Shown here in pieces: positions 1-5,914 of a stretch of DNA of 15,234 nt. The notes under the pieces were generated by a model, which worked only from the letters and a program-made list of their open reading frames with translations, made no database searches and was not told the origin of the DNA. Each line of letters opens with the position of its first letter. Within the stretch, counting starts at the first letter, position 1. The stretch covers positions 1 through 15,234 of the forward strand of contig JACMKL010000157.1 in the NCBI GenBank assembly GCA_014380105.1. The letters are read 5' to 3'. Origin of the DNA: Candidatus Melainabacteria bacterium. GTDB taxonomy: Bacteria > Cyanobacteriota > Vampirovibrionia > Obscuribacterales > Obscuribacteraceae. The translations under genes and the position numbers were made by a program.

Positions 1-75
1 AACGCTGCAATTGGCCTGGCCATAAGTAAAGATAATGGCGAAACCTTTACCAGGCTTTCAAAAGGCATCTCTTGA
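1..75 (+). CDS. 3' end of an Asp-box-like (BNR repeat) protein, partial
   Basis: The first 24 codons are open in frame 1 and end at TGA (73-75). The peptide contains GLAISKDNGETF, and SKDNGETF fits the Asp-box/BNR pattern S-x-D-x-G-x-T-[FW] found in sialidase-like and GH32/43-like beta-propellers. That suggests the tail of a carbohydrate-active or propeller protein, but only this fragment is visible. The TGA overlaps the TTGACA (-35) of the next gene's promoter, so the two genes are packed closely. The stop follows soon after the motif, so the gene may be 3'-truncated or shifted, which cannot be judged here. The call rests on one motif and is tentative. Confidence 0.4.
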   Translation, partial: NAAIGLAISKDNGETFTRLSKGIS

Positions 76-99
76 CACATTCTACAGACTTTTGATAAG
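72..99 (+). promoter_or_regulatory. Promoter of the SulP transporter gene
   Basis: A perfect -35 TTGACA (72-77) is followed after 16 nt by GATAAG (94-99), inside TTGATAAGG, as a -10-like element. Transcription would start near 106, leaving a leader of about 110 nt. The arrangement TTGACAC...TTGATA...GTGGT is repeated in the promoter region of the stress-protein gene at 2287, which supports a functional, co-regulated promoter. Confidence 0.6.
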
Positions 100-110
100 G
101 TGGTAGTATT

Positions 111-136
111 GTCATATTGTAATGTTCGAATATAAC
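111..136 (+). promoter_or_regulatory. Inverted-repeat operator A, probable ArsR-family binding site
   Basis: GTCATAT (111-117), 12 nt, then ATATAAC (130-136) form a near-perfect inverted repeat just after the predicted transcription start. The same structure with the same 12-nt spacing occurs at 2325-2350. An imperfect dyad of this size downstream of the -10 is typical of repressor sites, and the ArsR-family gene at 1888 is the obvious candidate. The pairing is seen directly; the identity of the binding protein is inferred. Confidence 0.6.
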
Positions 137-155
137 AAAACCAACGTTATTCGAA
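125..155. repeat. Imperfect inverted repeat in the SulP leader
   Basis: TTCGAATATAAC (125-136) pairs with GTTATTCGAA (146-155) across a 9-nt loop, with a 2-nt bulge. It overlaps the right half of operator A. It could fold as an mRNA hairpin in the leader or extend the protein-binding region. No T-run follows, so it is not a standard terminator. Confidence 0.4.
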
Positions 156-215
156 TTCTCTCTGAGTTGATAGTGCTTCTGTCTGCCCGGCGATTATGTA
201 CAGGAGTTTTAGTAA

Positions 216-1817
216 ATGACCAGTGAAGGTTCAACGCAAGATATTCCAGTAACGTCGAAATCAAGATTCGGCGTTGAAATGTGTGCAGCACTAATATTGG
301 TCTGCATCGCGCTCCCATTAAACGTTGGAGTTGCGCTCGCATCCGGTGTTCCGCCCGAACTAGGCATAGTTTCCGGAGTGGTGGCATCTCTCGTAACCGG
401 ATTTATCACCAGTTCTCAGACTCTCATATCCGGACCTGACGCAGGTATCGGTGTATTGATTATTGAGATGGTGCAACGCCACGGTTTGAAAAATCTGGGA
501 GTTATCGTCTTTCTTGCCGGCGTTATACAAATTTTGACCGGCTTATTTGGAGCGTCAAAATGGTTCAGAGCTGTCTCCCCTGCTGTGGTTAACGGCATGC
601 TTGGGGGAATGGGACTGATCATTATCTTCACTCAGTTTCACATCATGCTTGATGATGCGCCCAAAGATAGCGGTTTCATGAATTTGATTCTCATCCCTGA
701 AACGCTCATGAAAGGCATTTTTCCGTTCGACGGTTCGTCTCATCACATGGCTGCTTTACTCGGTGTATCCACGATTCTGATTGCTTGTGCCTGGCTTAAA
801 TTTGCGCCTCAGAAATTAAAAGTTATTCCGAATGCGTTAGTCGGTATTCTTGGCGCTTCAGCGATTGCCGGATTTCTAAATCTCAAAGTCAACTTTCTTT
901 CTCTGCCCCAGTCGTTGACAGAAAATGTTTCATTACTCTCTGTACAAAACCTCTTCGCAAGCTTTCAAAATCCGGAGTTACTGGGTGCTGCCGCGATGCT
1001 CGCATTCGTTGGCAGTACGCAATCGCTTATTACATTAACTGCGGTCGACAACACTGTTTCGCGTAGCAAAACGGCATATGACCGTGAACTTTTGGCGCAG
1101 GGAATTGGTAACACTATTTGTGGAATCTTAGGCGCACTTCCTATTGTAGGTGTGCTCTTGCGGAGTATGGCTAACGTCCAAAACGGTGCCACGACAAGAT
1201 TGCCCAATGTGGTGCACGGCATTTTGATGGTTGTAGTAATTGTGCTGTATCCGAGTCTTTTGAAATCAATCCCGACATGCGTGCTTGCAGCAACTTTAGT
1301 ATTGATTGGCTATCGGATGGTCTCTAGCATTCTGGTTTCAGTTAAACACTACGAGAGGGGAGAGCTATTTATTTTTGGTCTAACGGTGGCTGCAATTGTA
1401 GTGACCAACTTGTTTACTGGCGTAGTGTTCGGATTTGTTTGTGCTGCAATAAAACAATTGCACACTCTGTCCGACTTGAGCGTTCGCGTGGATGACCATC
1501 CGGAACATGGCGTTGTTGTTATGCATCTGGCTGGTGCTGCCACTTTTCTCCGTCTGCCGAAATTAACGGAAGCACTGGATGAAATATCTGAAGATGTTGT
1601 AGTGCATCTCCGTCTGGATGGAGTCAGATATATGGACCATGCCTGTTTGCAGTTGCTTACACAATGGGAACGTTCGCATCATGGGCGCCTTGTAATCGAT
1701 TGGGACAATCATTCGGTAGATATGCCGGGTGCGCAAAATTTGGACAGCAACCTAGCTATGAGATCGCCGCGAGGTAGCGTTCACCATGGCACCCGCATCG
1801 TTTTGCTTGACAATTGA
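216..1817 (+). CDS. SulP-family inorganic anion transporter with C-terminal STAS domain
   Basis: Predicted inner-membrane transporter of 533 residues. Residues about 20-415 form a series of hydrophobic helices with the SulP-type segment SGPDAG (72-77) after a short glycine/serine-rich helix. Residues about 421-500 look like a STAS domain, with a beta strand, FLRLPKL, then a V-x-L-x-L-D-G-V-x-Y-M-D-H-A-C segment. That YMDHAC-style STAS resembles SulP proteins fused to carbonic anhydrase, and an anhydrase relative lies 1.3 kb downstream. Bicarbonate is therefore the preferred substrate guess, with sulfate or another anion possible. The start is ATG 216 with AGGAG at 202-206. The promoter and operator lie upstream and an ArsR repressor gene follows. 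SulP assignment is firm; substrate is inference. Confidence 0.88.
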   Translation: MTSEGSTQDIPVTSKSRFGVEMCAALILVCIALPLNVGVALASGVPPELGIVSGVVASLVTGFITSSQTLISGPDAGIGVLIIEMVQRHGLKNLGVIVFLAGVIQILTGLFGASKWFRAVSPAVVNGMLGGMGLIIIFTQFHIMLDDAPKDSGFMNLILIPETLMKGIFPFDGSSHHMAALLGVSTILIACAWLKFAPQKLKVIPNALVGILGASAIAGFLNLKVNFLSLPQSLTENVSLLSVQNLFASFQNPELLGAAAMLAFVGSTQSLITLTAVDNTVSRSKTAYDRELLAQGIGNTICGILGALPIVGVLLRSMANVQNGATTRLPNVVHGILMVVVIVLYPSLLKSIPTCVLAATLVLIGYRMVSSILVSVKHYERGELFIFGLTVAAIVVTNLFTGVVFGFVCAAIKQLHTLSDLSVRVDDHPEHGVVVMHLAGAATFLRLPKLTEALDEISEDVVVHLRLDGVRYMDHACLQLLTQWERSHHGRLVIDWDNHSVDMPGAQNLDSNLAMRSPRGSVHHGTRIVLLDN

Positions 1818-1887
1818 GCGCGGTGCTGTGATTGTGCGATTACATGTTAGGATGAGGCGGTTGGCGCCTTATCTTGTGTGTCGAAAG

Positions 1888-2277
1888 ATGGATCGAAAAG
1901 TAGTTTCTGAGGAATTATCTCGCTTCTTTGGAGTGTTGGCACATCCATTGCGAGTGTTAATCATTGAAGAATTGCGCAATGGCGAACTCGATGTCACTGC
2001 ACTCAAAGATGCGCTATCTGTGCCGCAAGCATCGGTGTCTCAGCACTTGGGTATTTTGCGCGCTAATCGAATAGTTCTAGAGCGAAGAGAAGGGCGACAC
2101 GTTTTCTATCATCTAAGACAGCCTGAACTCGCCAATCTTGTTCTTGAAAGTATTCCATTTATTTCTCCTGATGATGATGAAGCGAAGCGAATTCTTTCTG
2201 CTATCAATTCAACAAAAACCTCATGGACACAGGGAAATAAGTCACTGAAAGCCGCGAAAAGAAAGAGCGTTAGATAG
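1888..2277 (+). CDS. ArsR-family winged-helix transcriptional regulator
   Basis: A 129-residue DNA-binding repressor. The FFGVLAHPLRVLIIEEL segment (13-29), a helix-turn-helix at about 37-59 (ASVSQHLGILR) and a wing at 62-76 (IVLERREGRHVFYHL) are the classic ArsR fold. The frame is open back into the SulP gene (GTG/ATG options from 1786), but homology begins just after ATG 1888, so that start is used; no strong ribosome binding site precedes it. In this form the protein has no cysteine, and the usual ELCVCDL metal site is replaced by ELDVTAL, so thiol-based metal or persulfide sensing is unlikely. It lies 70 nt after SulP, probably co-transcribed, and likely binds the paired operators at 111 and 2325. 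The lysine/arginine-rich tail is unremarkable. Confidence 0.87.
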   Translation: MDRKVVSEELSRFFGVLAHPLRVLIIEELRNGELDVTALKDALSVPQASVSQHLGILRANRIVLERREGRHVFYHLRQPELANLVLESIPFISPDDDEAKRILSAINSTKTSWTQGNKSLKAAKRKSVR

Positions 2278-2286
2278 TATTTTGGG

Positions 2287-2313
2287 TTGACACTATTGAG
2301 ATCACTTGATAGA
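2287..2313 (+). promoter_or_regulatory. Promoter of the universal-stress-protein gene
   Basis: TTGACA (2287-2292) is followed by TTGATAGA (2306-2313), the same pair as in the SulP promoter but one base closer. An alternative pair is TTGAGA (2296-2301), 16 nt, TTATAT (2318-2323). Either way operator B lies at or just after the start of transcription, and the mRNA would have a leader of 200 nt or more before the gene at 2548. Confidence 0.5.
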
Positions 2314-2324
2314 GTGGTTATATC

Positions 2325-2350
2325 GTCATATCGCAGCATTGTAATATGAC
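2325..2350 (+). promoter_or_regulatory. Inverted-repeat operator B, probable ArsR-family binding site
   Basis: GTCATAT (2325-2331), 12 nt, ATATGAC (2344-2350) is a perfect 7-bp dyad. It matches operator A in sequence, spacing and position relative to the upstream TTGATA/GTGGT motifs. The rest of the 270-nt gap (2351-2547) holds a palindrome TTGGCGCCAA (2382-2391) and a tandem TTCGAAT (2516-2529), with no convincing gene. Confidence 0.6.
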
Positions 2351-2515
2351 AGAATGATGAAAGGTTATGTGAAAGCACCCATTGGCGCCAACTTGCGCGG
2401 GGTTTGCTAGTTTGCAGCCTGCCCGAATTTTACGGCGATGTATTTTGATTATGGCTGCGCCAAATCATTTTGCAACTAATCATTGCTGTGCAGTAAAACA
2501 CAAAGTCAACGCTTG

Positions 2516-2529
2516 TTCGAATTTCGAAT
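2516..2529 (+). repeat. Tandem TTCGAAT pair ahead of the ribosome binding site
   Basis: TTCGAAT occurs twice back to back (2516-2522 and 2523-2529), five bases before the AAGGAGG of the next gene. The same heptamer occurs twice in the SulP leader (125-131 and 150-156). It may be a second shared regulatory element or chance in AT-rich leaders. Confidence 0.3.
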
Positions 2530-2547
2530 TTGCGAAGGAGGCAACCC

Positions 2548-3048
2548 ATGGAATTATCCAACGAGCAACGCATTTTGGTGCCAATTAAGGACAAAGAGCA
2601 AGGAAGGCTTGCATTGAGCGTTTTGAAAAATAATACTGACACTCCAATATCATCAATACGTTTGTTTCATTGTATAGAAGATAAGCTGGCGCGCAGCAAT
2701 TACATGCTCGCATTATCTGTCATCAGCATCGTTGATAAACAATCTGATGAACTCAGTAAGGCTCATCAGTACCTCACTGGATTTGCACGTGAGCTGGAAG
2801 AGGAATTTCCTGATGCAAGAGTATCCGTTCAAGCTTCCTTGTGTGACAGTGTCTCAGATGCAGTCGTTAGTGAATCTGAAAATATGAACGCGACCATGAT
2901 TTTGCTTGTTACAGATCCTACTCAGAAGAAACATTGGTTCTGGCCAGGACTTACCAATCGAGTATTGAGAATTTCCAAACGTCCTGTTCAAATCGTGAAA
3001 CCCGCGCCAATAGTCAACGACCTCACGACACCTTTGATGGTTGCGTAA
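2548..3048 (+). CDS. Universal stress protein (UspA-like) family protein
   Basis: A 166-residue soluble alpha/beta protein. It opens with RILVPIKD (8-15), the usual Usp first strand, and ends with the Usp-type segment NRVLRISKRPVQIVKP, matching the common T-x-x-V-L-x-x-x-x-x-P-V-x-x-V ending. The canonical ATP-binding pattern G-x2-G-x9-G-[ST] is not seen before it; the region reads VTDPTQKKHWFWPGLTNRV. It is therefore probably a non-canonical, possibly non-ATP-binding member. ATG 2548 is chosen over an upstream start at 2530 because a strong AAGGAGG (2535-2541) lies 6 nt before it. It sits between the ArsR gene and the anhydrase relative and is preceded by operator B, so it likely responds to the same signal as SulP. 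Family assignment is fairly sure; role is unknown. Confidence 0.72.
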   Translation: MELSNEQRILVPIKDKEQGRLALSVLKNNTDTPISSIRLFHCIEDKLARSNYMLALSVISIVDKQSDELSKAHQYLTGFARELEEEFPDARVSVQASLCDSVSDAVVSESENMNATMILLVTDPTQKKHWFWPGLTNRVLRISKRPVQIVKPAPIVNDLTTPLMVA

Positions 3049-3089
3049 GTTTTTTTCATTTTCGAAAGTCTTTTGAAATGTCGCTTGAA

Positions 3090-3095
3090 TATAAT
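3090..3095 (+). promoter_or_regulatory. -10 box TATAAT immediately before the anhydrase-like gene
   Basis: A perfect TATAAT (3090-3095) lies 7 nt before ATG 3103, so transcription from it would begin at or next to the A of the start codon and give a leaderless mRNA. No Shine-Dalgarno sequence is present upstream of that ATG, which agrees. No well-placed -35 is visible; TTGAAA at 3073 is only 11 nt away. The gene could also be read through from the stress-protein promoter. Confidence 0.4.
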
Positions 3096-3102
3096 AGATC
3101 TT

Positions 3103-3603
3103 ATGAAAAAATCTCTGCCGATCGTAGGACTCGAAGATGCTCAAACCATCTTAATCACTTGTAGTGATAAAAATGGCTTGCCACCATCCAACGAATTGAA
3201 GAGACTGGAACCATTCGCCTTTATAACGACGCATGGCGCGCAGATAGCTTCTCCGGAAGACGATTTAGATGCTATTGATTCCTTGATGATGGTGTTGAAT
3301 GGCGCACCACGAGTGGAGCACATTGTTCTTTGTTTGCATTCCGGATGTTCTTACATGCGTTTGCCGGATTGCTACGATTTTTTGATAAAGAGAGGACGCA
3401 ATGCAATATTTCCTCTACATGAGGTTTTAAAAGAGCAAGTCGCATTCCTAAAAAACGGCGTGCAAGCGCGCTTCAAAGATGACGACAAATGCCCGGCGGT
3501 GCATGGTTGGTTGTATGAACCAGAAATAGACTGGGTTTCTTTTCTCGACGACGAAACCGGTCTGCTTCTGCCCCTCAGCGCAAATCCAGAGCTTGCTGTC
3601 TAA
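3103..3603 (+). CDS. Beta-carbonic-anhydrase-like protein lacking the active-site arginine
   Basis: A 166-residue protein resembling short beta-class carbonic anhydrases, zinc enzymes interconverting CO2 and bicarbonate. The four positions that bind or gate zinc are present: Cys20 and Asp22 (TCSDKN) and His79 and Cys82 (LHSGCSYM). The family ending VHGWLYE is also present. The arginine that normally pairs with the aspartate (C-x-D-x-R) is Asn24 here, and the following R-N-A-G-N-like segment reads FITTHGAQI. Zinc binding is plausible; hydration activity is doubtful. ATG 3103 is preferred over an in-frame TTG at 3073 because homology starts near it. The gene follows the stress-protein gene by 54 nt. 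Together with SulP it suggests inorganic-carbon handling. It could instead act as a zinc or anion sensor. Confidence 0.68.
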   Translation: MKKSLPIVGLEDAQTILITCSDKNGLPPSNELKRLEPFAFITTHGAQIASPEDDLDAIDSLMMVLNGAPRVEHIVLCLHSGCSYMRLPDCYDFLIKRGRNAIFPLHEVLKEQVAFLKNGVQARFKDDDKCPAVHGWLYEPEIDWVSFLDDETGLLLPLSANPELAV

Positions 3604-3617
3604 TCCATAGCAAGCTC
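3589..3617. terminator. Possible bidirectional terminator hairpin between convergent genes
   Basis: GAGCTTGCT (3589-3597) and AGCAAGCTC (3609-3617) form a perfect 9-bp stem with an 11-nt loop spanning the stop codon of the anhydrase-like gene. It sits between that gene and the convergent esterase gene that ends at 3630. No clear T-run follows on either strand, so efficiency as an intrinsic terminator is uncertain. Confidence 0.4.
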
Positions 3618-3629
3618 AGCTGTTGCCGC

Positions 3630-4640
3630 TTACTTCCCTTTCGGGTGTTTCTCAAAAAATTTCAAAACTTCGTCCGTTGCGTTCACTGACGCTTTCTCGT
3701 TTGCTTTGCCACCAAACCAGAGGTGCCCTTCTTTTTCTAAAAAGATTGCCTTCACTTCAGTACCATTGGTGCCATTTTGCCATTCATGGGTCGTTACAGT
3801 TGTGCCATCCAGGGCGGTTTTCATATGTACTGAGTTTCGCGAATTGAGATCATTGATCTGGCGGTAATGCTCCAAGGTATAAGGTGATGGTTTCATTTCT
3901 ACACCTTGCCAGATTGGACGCCCGTCGAATTTAACTGATGGGTCATCTTTTGAATGTATCGCAAGGACGCTAACACCTTTTGCAGCAGCGGTTTCTTGTC
4001 CTGTCATCCAACCGCTAACGTCGGCAATTGCTGCTACTCGTCCGGCGAGTTTATTAACCGCATTATGCACAAAACTGGCACCATTCGAGAATCCGACCAT
4101 GTATATTCGGTCAGGATCCACATTTAAATCGCGCTGGATGTTATCCATCAATGTGCTCGTAAACTTGATGTCATCGCGTTTACTAAAAAACCATTGTTTA
4201 TTATTCCATGCGTTTTTTTCGTCCGGATTTCCGTTTAGATAGACCACAATAAATCCGTCTTTCTCGGCGCGCTCGCTTAAACCAGTTGCCAATTCCATTC
4301 CTTTCGCACCGGCTGGAACATCACCCTGACCGGGTTCAGCGCCGTATCCGTGAAATGCAAAAATGATGGGAGTTGGCTTTGCCGGATCGTAAGATTTCGG
4401 CACTCGCACATAATATTCGCAATCAGAGCCATCTATTTTGATGCTTTCTTTTACAGTCTCACCTTTCTTGATCAATCCAAAATCGACTAGCTCTGTTCGA
4501 TCAAGTTTGTCAAAACGGTCAGTTTGTTTTGGCAACGCTTGCATCAAACTTAGCGCTTCCGCTGAAAAACTCTGCGAAGCTGCTTGCGATTCATTCGACG
4601 CCTCTACAGGCGCGACCGTTTCGATCGGGTTGGCTATCAT
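3630..4640 (-). CDS. Alpha/beta-hydrolase esterase, LpqC/PHB-depolymerase-like
   Basis: A 336-residue serine hydrolase. The oxyanion-hole HGYG (97-100), nucleophile elbow GFSNG (183-187, Ser185), acid Asp233 in HSKDDPSV and His306 in EGHLWFG give a complete apparent catalytic set in family order. The layout FHGYG...VVYLNGNP...GFSNGASF is that of esterases related to LpqC, feruloyl esterase and PHB depolymerase; the ester substrate cannot be told. No signal peptide is visible: residues 1-60 are polar and probably disordered, so it may be cytoplasmic or use another export route. Start ATG at 4640 has no obvious Shine-Dalgarno sequence. A paralogue lies at 9044-10030 on the same strand. The gene converges on the anhydrase-like gene. 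Confidence 0.8.
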   Translation of the reverse strand: MIANPIETVAPVEASNESQAASQSFSAEALSLMQALPKQTDRFDKLDRTELVDFGLIKKGETVKESIKIDGSDCEYYVRVPKSYDPAKPTPIIFAFHGYGAEPGQGDVPAGAKGMELATGLSERAEKDGFIVVYLNGNPDEKNAWNNKQWFFSKRDDIKFTSTLMDNIQRDLNVDPDRIYMVGFSNGASFVHNAVNKLAGRVAAIADVSGWMTGQETAAAKGVSVLAIHSKDDPSVKFDGRPIWQGVEMKPSPYTLEHYRQINDLNSRNSVHMKTALDGTTVTTHEWQNGTNGTEVKAIFLEKEGHLWFGGKANEKASVNATDEVLKFFEKHPKGK

Positions 4641-4729
4641 GGGAGACCGGAGAAGTTAGTAAGTGGTCCAGGCAGACCGTTCTTACAGTACCTCCACCTC
4701 TGTGGCAGTTATGTGGCTATCACATTAAA

Positions 4730-4757
4730 TGAATGACGATATAAGCTCGTCCATTCA
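4730..4757. repeat. Strong inverted repeat in the gap before the HAD gene
   Basis: TGAATGACGA (4730-4739) pairs with TCGTCCATTCA (4747-4757) over a 7-nt loop TATAAGC, giving 10 base pairs with one bulged base. The loop overlaps a TATAAG that could be a -10 box for the HAD gene, but no good -35 is seen. It could be an operator, a leader hairpin or a relic. The 200-nt gap between the divergent genes (4641-4843) shows no other feature I can support. Confidence 0.4.
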
Positions 4758-4843
4758 CCTCAGAAGATGGAACAAAGCACCAGTCGGGGCTCTCTAACTC
4801 TTAAACACACCATTGCTTTCGTGATGGTAGGCCAGGAGCGATG

Positions 4844-5524
4844 ATGAAAGCTGTAATTTTTGATATCGACGGAACTCTGATTGATTCGGTCGATCTCCAC
4901 GCCAGAGCCTGGCGCGAAACGTTTGAACATTTCGGCGTTGAGCTTACTTTCAAGGAAATTCGTGATCAGATAGGCAAGGGTGGCGACAAAATTCTGCCAA
5001 CCTATTTAACGAAAGAGCAAATTGCAGATTTTGGGGAGAAACTGAAAGAATGGCGCGGACAGCATTTTAAGAAAAACTATCTTCAATCAATTCGTCCATT
5101 TCATGACTCGCACGATTTATTGCAGAAGGTCAAACGCTCGGGCAAACTATTGGCTGCTGGTTCTTCGGCTCAGCAGTTTGAGTTGGATTATTATCTCAAG
5201 CTCTTGAATGCGAAAGATTTGTTTGATGTAACTACCAGCGCTGATGATGTCGATGAGAGCAAACCAAGTCCTGACATTTTTGAAGTTGCGTTAAAGAAAT
5301 TGAATTGCACTTTTGATGAAACTATCGTGGTCGGGGATACTCCGTACGATGTAGAAGCTGGGCTGAAAGCGGGTCTTCCTACTATCGGTTTTCTGTCTGG
5401 TGGTTTTTCCGAGGAATGGCTCACCAAGGCGGGTGCTATTAAAATATATGATGGTCCAACAGGCTTGCTGAAAGATTTTGGTGCCTCACCGATCGAGAAA
5501 GGTGTGAAGCAGAGCGTACGCTGA
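4844..5524 (+). CDS. HAD-superfamily phosphatase (subfamily IA, beta-PGM/Gph-like)
   Basis: A 226-residue soluble hydrolase acting on a phosphorylated metabolite. Motif I is DIDGT, with nucleophile Asp7 and acid/base Asp9. A helical cap covers about residues 14-85. Motif II is GSS (Ser107/108), motif III is Lys140 in SKPSPDIF and motif IV is GDTPYD (Asp165, Asp169). The DVEAGLKAGLPTIG tail is typical of phosphoglycolate phosphatase and beta-phosphoglucomutase relatives; the motifs do not separate phosphatase from mutase. ATG 4844 is preferred over the adjacent ATG 4841 because AGGAG (4834-4838) then lies 5 nt away rather than 2. The next gene begins 88 nt downstream on the same strand. Confidence 0.85.
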   Translation: MKAVIFDIDGTLIDSVDLHARAWRETFEHFGVELTFKEIRDQIGKGGDKILPTYLTKEQIADFGEKLKEWRGQHFKKNYLQSIRPFHDSHDLLQKVKRSGKLLAAGSSAQQFELDYYLKLLNAKDLFDVTTSADDVDESKPSPDIFEVALKKLNCTFDETIVVGDTPYDVEAGLKAGLPTIGFLSGGFSEEWLTKAGAIKIYDGPTGLLKDFGASPIEKGVKQSVR

Positions 5525-5561
5525 GCTAAGTTTTTAATGAGCTCTTTGGAACTTCTCCACC

Positions 5562-5586
5562 TAACTGCTGTCATCCTGTGCAGTTA
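5562..5586. repeat. Short inverted repeat after the HAD gene
   Basis: TAACTGC (5562-5568) and GCAGTTA (5580-5586) make a perfect 7-bp stem with an 11-nt loop in the 88-nt gap between the HAD gene and the 85-codon gene. No T-run follows, so it is a weak terminator candidate or a leader hairpin. Confidence 0.3.
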
Positions 5587-5612
5587 ATACAAAGAAGAGT
5601 GGACGGAATCCA

Positions 5613-5870
5613 ATGGATAACATATCTATAAAGCAATATGACACAGGCTTTCAAGCGCTTTTGAGAAGTAGAGAATCTTTTGGATGCCGCAGAGCTGTGC
5701 AGCTCTTACTACAAAGCGCACGCAATCGAGAGGCTGCCGAAATTGCCGCAGCTTTTGAACGTGAGATGTTTGCTTCAGAGACTGCTGCTGCCATACTTCA
5801 ACTTCCGATGAAACAAAAAGCCAAAATTCTTTCATTGCCGATTTTCCGCGACGAAACCAAAGCGGCATAG
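5613..5870 (+). CDS. Small hypothetical protein, probably helical
   Basis: An 85-residue product I do not recognise. From residue 13 onward it is rich in Ala, Glu, Arg, Leu and Gln (ALLRSRESF, RRAVQLLLQSA, EAAEIAAAFEREMF), suggesting a soluble helical bundle with no membrane segment or signal peptide. The start ATG 5613 follows ACGGAAT, giving a modest GGA ribosome binding site. It lies between the HAD gene and the 325-codon gene on the same strand and ends just before an extended -10 promoter. Codon use looks like its neighbours', which favours a real gene, but no motif supports a function. Confidence 0.5.
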   Translation: MDNISIKQYDTGFQALLRSRESFGCRRAVQLLLQSARNREAAEIAAAFEREMFASETAAAILQLPMKQKAKILSLPIFRDETKAA

Positions 5871-5876
5871 GCCCGT

Positions 5877-5885
5877 TGCTATAAT
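5877..5885 (+). promoter_or_regulatory. Extended -10 promoter (TGCTATAAT)
   Basis: TG-C-TATAAT (5877-5885) is a perfect extended -10 element in the 44-nt gap before the 325-codon gene. Transcription would start near 5892, about 23 nt before the TTG start. Extended -10 promoters need no -35, and none is seen here. This argues that the following gene has its own transcript. Confidence 0.5.
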
Positions 5886-5914
5886 CTAATTCACGCTCTA
5901 GGGTGAAATAGATT

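Noticed and set aside
112..409. Two - strand frames opposite the start of SulP (112-387 and 209-409)
   Set aside because: They lie antisense to a firmly assigned gene, have no ribosome binding site and no protein-like motif.
1807..1832. TTGACA inside the SulP gene end as a promoter for the ArsR gene
   Set aside because: A perfect -35 hexamer, but the best -10 (TGTGAT) is poor and only 14 nt away; co-transcription with SulP is simpler.
1786..1887. 34-residue N-terminal extension of the ArsR protein
   Set aside because: It overlaps the SulP gene, has no recognisable motif, and ArsR homology begins immediately after ATG 1888.
1861..2391. TTGGCGCC octamer at 1861 and 2382
   Set aside because: Two copies 0.5 kb apart, but placed differently relative to genes; probably chance.
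2382..2588. 68-codon + strand frame after the ArsR gene
   Set aside because: Composition is unlike a protein, it overlaps the start of the stress-protein gene and has no ribosome binding site.
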